From: Pseudomonas triticicola
GTDB lineage: Bacteria > Pseudomonadota > Gammaproteobacteria > Pseudomonadales > Pseudomonadaceae
Direction: 5' to 3'
DNA: 64,000 bases
NCBI RefSeq assembly: GCF_019145375.1
Contig: NZ_JAHSTX010000001.1
Coordinates: forward strand, 3,931,501-3,995,500
Shown here in pieces: positions 61,119-64,000 of this stretch (position 1 is its first letter; each line of letters opens with the position of its first letter). The notes below the pieces were generated by a model. It was not told where the DNA came from, did not search any database, and was given only the letters and a program-made list of their open reading frames with translations. A program made the translations under genes and the position numbers.

Positions 61119-62515
61119 TACTCGTCGTCGTCGAAGTTGTAACTGCCCGGCGCGAGGTTTTCGAAGCGGGTGTATTTACCGATGAATGCCAGCCGGATGA
61201 AACCGATCGGGCCGTTACGCTGTTTGCCGATGATGATTTCGGCGATGCCTTTGTGCTCGGTCTCCGGGTGATACACCTCGTCGCGGTAAACGAACATGAT
61301 CACGTCGGCGTCCTGCTCGATCGCTCCGGATTCCCGCAAGTCGGAGTTGACCGGGCGTTTGTTGGGGCGCTGTTCGAGGGAACGGTTGAGCTGCGACAGG
61401 GCGACTACCGGGCAGTTGAATTCCTTGGCCAGGGCCTTCAACGATCGGGAGATCTCGGAAATCTCGTTGGTACGGTTGTCACCGCTGGAACCGGGGATCT
61501 GCATCAGTTGCAGGTAGTCGATCATGATCAGACCGACATCGCCGTGCTCACGCACCAGACGCCGGGTCCGCGCGCGCATTTCCGACGGGCTGATACCGGC
61601 GGTGTCGTCGATGAACAGTTTACGGTCGTTGAGCAGGTTGACCGCCGAAGTCAGGCGCGGCCAGTCATCGTCCTCGAGCTGGCCGGAACGCACCTTGGTC
61701 TGGTCGATACGGCCAAGCGAGGACAGCATACGCATGATCAGCGATTCGCCTGGCATCTCGAGGGAATAAACGAGGACAGCCTTCTCGCTGCGCAACACGG
61801 CGTTTTCCACCAGGTTCATCGCGAAGGTAGTTTTACCCATCGATGGACGACCGGCAACGATGATCAGGTCGGACGGCTGCAAGCCGCTGGTCTTCTCGTC
61901 GAGGTCGGTGTAGCCGGTGGACAGGCCGGTGATGGCGTCGGCGGTATTGAACAGGGTATCGATGCGGTCGATAGCCTTGGTCAGCAACTCGTTGACGCCA
62001 ACCGGGCCACCGGTTTTCGGCCGTGCTTCGGCGATCTGGAAGATCTGCCGTTCGGCTTCGTCGAGAATCTCTTCGGCGGTGCGGCCTTCGGGGTTGAAAG
62101 CGCTGTCGGCAATCTCGGTGCTGATGCCGATCAGTTGGCGCAACGTCGCACGCTGGCGGACGATCTGCGCATAGGCCTTGATGTTGGCGACGGACGGGGT
62201 GTTTTTTGCCAGTTCGCCAAGATAGCCGAGGCCGCCGACTTGCGACGTCTGGCCTTCCTTATCCAATTGCTCGGCAAGGGTCACGACGTCGATCGGCGAG
62301 TTCTGATCGGCCAGTTTGGCGATCGCGCGGAAGATCAGACGGTGGTCATGTCGATAGAAATCGCCATCGGAGACTTGATCAAGCACGCGTTCCCAGGCGT
62401 TGTTGTCCAGCATCAGACCACCGAGTACAGCCTGTTCAGCCTCGATGGAATGCGGCGGCACCTTCAGGGCAGCGGTTTGCAGATCGTATTGCTCGGGAGC
62501 GGAGATATCGTTCAT
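61118..62515 (-). CDS. dnaB: Replicative DNA helicase DnaB
   Basis: 465 residues from the ATG at 62515 (MNDISAPEQYDLQTAALKVP). N-terminal helical domain (IEAEQAVLGGLMLDNNAWER), then the RecA-like ATPase with Walker A VAGRPSMGKTTFAMNLVEN, Walker B LIMIDYLQLMQI and the KRPVNSDLRESGAIEQDAD region. Hexameric helicase of the replication fork. Follows rplI on the same strand, as across Pseudomonas; the usual downstream neighbour alr is not seen here. Confidence 0.98.
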   Translation of the reverse strand: MNDISAPEQYDLQTAALKVPPHSIEAEQAVLGGLMLDNNAWERVLDQVSDGDFYRHDHRLIFRAIAKLADQNSPIDVVTLAEQLDKEGQTSQVGGLGYLGELAKNTPSVANIKAYAQIVRQRATLRQLIGISTEIADSAFNPEGRTAEEILDEAERQIFQIAEARPKTGGPVGVNELLTKAIDRIDTLFNTADAITGLSTGYTDLDEKTSGLQPSDLIIVAGRPSMGKTTFAMNLVENAVLRSEKAVLVYSLEMPGESLIMRMLSSLGRIDQTKVRSGQLEDDDWPRLTSAVNLLNDRKLFIDDTAGISPSEMRARTRRLVREHGDVGLIMIDYLQLMQIPGSSGDNRTNEISEISRSLKALAKEFNCPVVALSQLNRSLEQRPNKRPVNSDLRESGAIEQDADVIMFVYRDEVYHPETEHKGIAEIIIGKQRNGPIGFIRLAFIGKYTRFENLAPGSYNFDDDE

Positions 62516-62560
62516 GGCCACTTGAGTATTAGTGAAAAGCAGGGAATTCAGAAAGACAAA

Positions 62561-62589
62561 GGGCACGACCTGTAAACAGGATCGTGCCC
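62561..62589 (-). terminator. Intrinsic terminator of the rplI operon
   Basis: Minus strand GGGCACGATCCTGT / ACAGGTCGTGCCC with a TT loop, followed by TTTGTCTTTC. Lies between the rplI stop and dnaB. Confidence 0.85.
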
Positions 62590-62634
62590 GATGTTAACCG
62601 CCTGACGGACAAGCCGCCAGCCGATCCGTGTTGC

Positions 62635-63081
62635 TTAAGCTGCTACCACGACAACGCGTACGGTGGCTTCAACTTCGGCGTGCAGGTGCACGGCCACGTC
62701 GAATTCACCCACGTTGCGGATGGTGCCGTTCGGCAGACGAACTTCGCTCTTCTGCACTTCAACGCCGGAGGCGGTCAGTGCGTCAGCGATGTCGTGAGTA
62801 CCGATCGAACCGAACAGCTTGCCTTCGTCGCCAGCGGTGGCAGTGATGGTCACTTCCAGCTCGGCCAGTTGGGCAGCACGGCTTTCAGCCGATGCTTTAC
62901 GGTCTGCGGCGGCTTTCTCCAGCTCGGCGCGACGCTCTTCGAACGCAGCCAGGTTGGCAGCGGTCGCAGCGGTAGCCTTGCCGAAAGGCAGCAGGTAGTT
63001 ACGGCCGTAACCGGCCTTAACGTTTACTTTGTCGCCCAGGTTGCCCAGGTTGGCGATTTTTTCCAGAAGGATCAGTTGCAT
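62635..63081 (-). CDS. rplI: 50S ribosomal protein L9
   Basis: 148 residues: [20 protein letters not shown], the L9 signature [19 protein letters not shown], then the long connecting helix and the C-terminal RNA-binding lobe ([20 protein letters not shown]). Normal length. Its promoter is upstream, probably before rpsF/rpsR outside the window. Confidence 0.99.
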   Translation of the reverse strand: MQLILLEKIANLGNLGDKVNVKAGYGRNYLLPFGKATAATAANLAAFEERRAELEKAAADRKASAESRAAQLAELEVTITATAGDEGKLFGSIGTHDIADALTASGVEVQKSEVRLPNGTIRNVGEFDVAVHLHAEVEATVRVVVVAA

Positions 63082-63099
63082 GTGAAAATCCTCTAACTT

Positions 63100-63993
63100 T
63101 TAACCTTCACCGTTCGCGCTGTCGGTGTCTTTCGACACGTGACGACCGCGAAAATCAATCAGGCTGTCGACAATGGCCAGAACCACGAGCAACGGATAGA
63201 TCAGCTGCATGAACAACAGCAGCGTGACGTACAACCCCACCAGCCAGAAACCGGCCAGTCGCTTCTGCCCGACCAGCCCGTGAATCAGGGCCAGCCCGGC
63301 GAACACCAGCGGTACACTGCACAACGGCGTCAACATGGCCATCTGTGCACCGAGATTCGGGCCCAGAAGCATCAACGCCAGCAGTAACATCGCCGGCCCC
63401 AGCGGGATGCGGATGGCGCGAAACTCGCGACCGAAACCACCCGGGTTGTACAACAACGCCTGCCAATGCCGCCCGACAATCAGGCTCAGCACGCTGACGA
63501 TCTGCAACAAGGCCGCAATCAGTCCGGTCAGGACCGGTGCAATCAGGGACGCGAAACGCGCTTGCTCATCGACCGACAATTGCTTGTAAGTCTCACCGAG
63601 GAGCGCCGGCATGACCTTTATGAGGGCCTGTGCAAGCATCTCGATCTGGGCCGCAAACGCGACCCCGAGCACCACTGAAAACACCACTCCGATCACTACG
63701 CTGACCAGCAGCGTGCGGACCCAGGATTCGCTTGCGCGCAAAACCAACGCAAGCCCCGAAGACCCCAGCAGCACCAGAAGTGCCCGTGGGTCGTCGGCAT
63801 ACAGCCACCAGATCAATGCCGGCAGCAGTCCCAGTGACAGAACGCCAAGGGCGTCCGTCAATCCGCGCCGCAGCAGCACAAGGCTCCCGGCGGCAGCACC
63901 CAACCAATACAACAACGGCAATGTTGCACATCCGGCCACCACGAGAGTGGCCTGCATTCGGCCTCGCATGATGAACTCAGCTAAGGCGCGCAT
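63100..63993 (-). CDS. Integral membrane protein between rplI and rpsR (DUF2232-like)
   Basis: 297 residues from the ATG at 63993 (MRALAEFIMRGRMQATLV). About eight hydrophobic segments; a cytoplasmic or periplasmic loop around KVMPALLGETYKQLSVDEQA; PGGFGREFRAIRIPLGPAMLLL resembles the YybS/DUF2232 family. P. aeruginosa has a similar gene between rpsR and rplI (PA4933, from memory). The stop lies 18 bp before rplI, so it is in the ribosomal operon. Function unknown. Confidence 0.85.
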   Translation of the reverse strand: MRALAEFIMRGRMQATLVVAGCATLPLLYWLGAAAGSLVLLRRGLTDALGVLSLGLLPALIWWLYADDPRALLVLLGSSGLALVLRASESWVRTLLVSVVIGVVFSVVLGVAFAAQIEMLAQALIKVMPALLGETYKQLSVDEQARFASLIAPVLTGLIAALLQIVSVLSLIVGRHWQALLYNPGGFGREFRAIRIPLGPAMLLLALMLLGPNLGAQMAMLTPLCSVPLVFAGLALIHGLVGQKRLAGFWLVGLYVTLLLFMQLIYPLLVVLAIVDSLIDFRGRHVSKDTDSANGEG

Positions 63994-64000
63994 GCATTCA

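Overview
The window is chromosomal DNA of a Pseudomonas, most likely of the P. fluorescens group (koreensis/moraviensis-like; this placement is inference). The evidence is high-GC coding, dense REP/REPIN repeats of the fluorescent-pseudomonad type, and a gene order that, from memory, follows the P. aeruginosa PAO1 stretch from ureA through bacterioferritin, a DesT-like regulator, ureEFG, pncB-nadE, azurin, a LOG-family gene and ygiQ to dnaB-rplI. It is core chromosome with accessory insertions.

Layout. 0-3.3 kb: end of ureA, two GNAT acetyltransferases, ureB and ureC. 3.4-6.6 kb: two tandem paralogues on the minus strand, each ending in a SET (protein lysine methyltransferase-like) domain. 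6.8-9.7 kb: cbpM-cbpA co-chaperones and a divergent YegD-type Hsp70. 9.8-16.3 kb: AI-2E-type permease, PsiF, AraC regulator, EamA exporter, lipase, SMR transporter, AzoR and a LysR regulator. 16.4-20.8 kb: ferritin-like protein, AsmA, a secreted tandem-repeat protein and a DesT-like TetR regulator. 21.1-23.5 kb: ureE-ureF-ureG-hupE/ureJ behind a candidate sigma-54 promoter. 23.7-27.6 kb: AGE epimerase, CDF transporter, YdfG, then an ~830-bp non-coding stretch rich in DnaA boxes. 27.6-32.8 kb: a branched-chain amino acid ABC transporter. 33.1-37.1 kb: lysine/pipecolate catabolism (amaA, amaB) with a divergent LysR gene. 37.3-41.1 kb: pncB, nadE, azurin, LOG protein and small proteins. 41.3-48.1 kb: a transglutaminase-like/ATP-grasp/alpha-E operon of unknown product. 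48.5-50.8 kb: YgiQ radical SAM protein. 51.0-61.1 kb: three large tandem effector-like genes, the last a leucine-rich-repeat protein ending in a NEL E3 ubiquitin ligase domain. 61.1-64 kb: dnaB, rplI and a membrane protein.

The most interesting system is split over two places 44 kb apart. The two SET proteins and the three large proteins beside dnaB all start with MP/MS plus a Lys/Pro-rich stretch, have about 95 Pro/Ser/Thr-rich residues, and then carry the same ~65-residue module beginning at residue 98-101. After this common N-terminus the five diverge into two SET-domain C-termini, two copies of an uncharacterised HFHY-motif C-terminus, and one LRR-NEL ubiquitin ligase. This looks like one effector family with a common delivery or folding module and interchangeable eukaryote-directed activities. 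No secretion apparatus, chaperone or HrpL box is visible in the window, so the delivery route is unknown.
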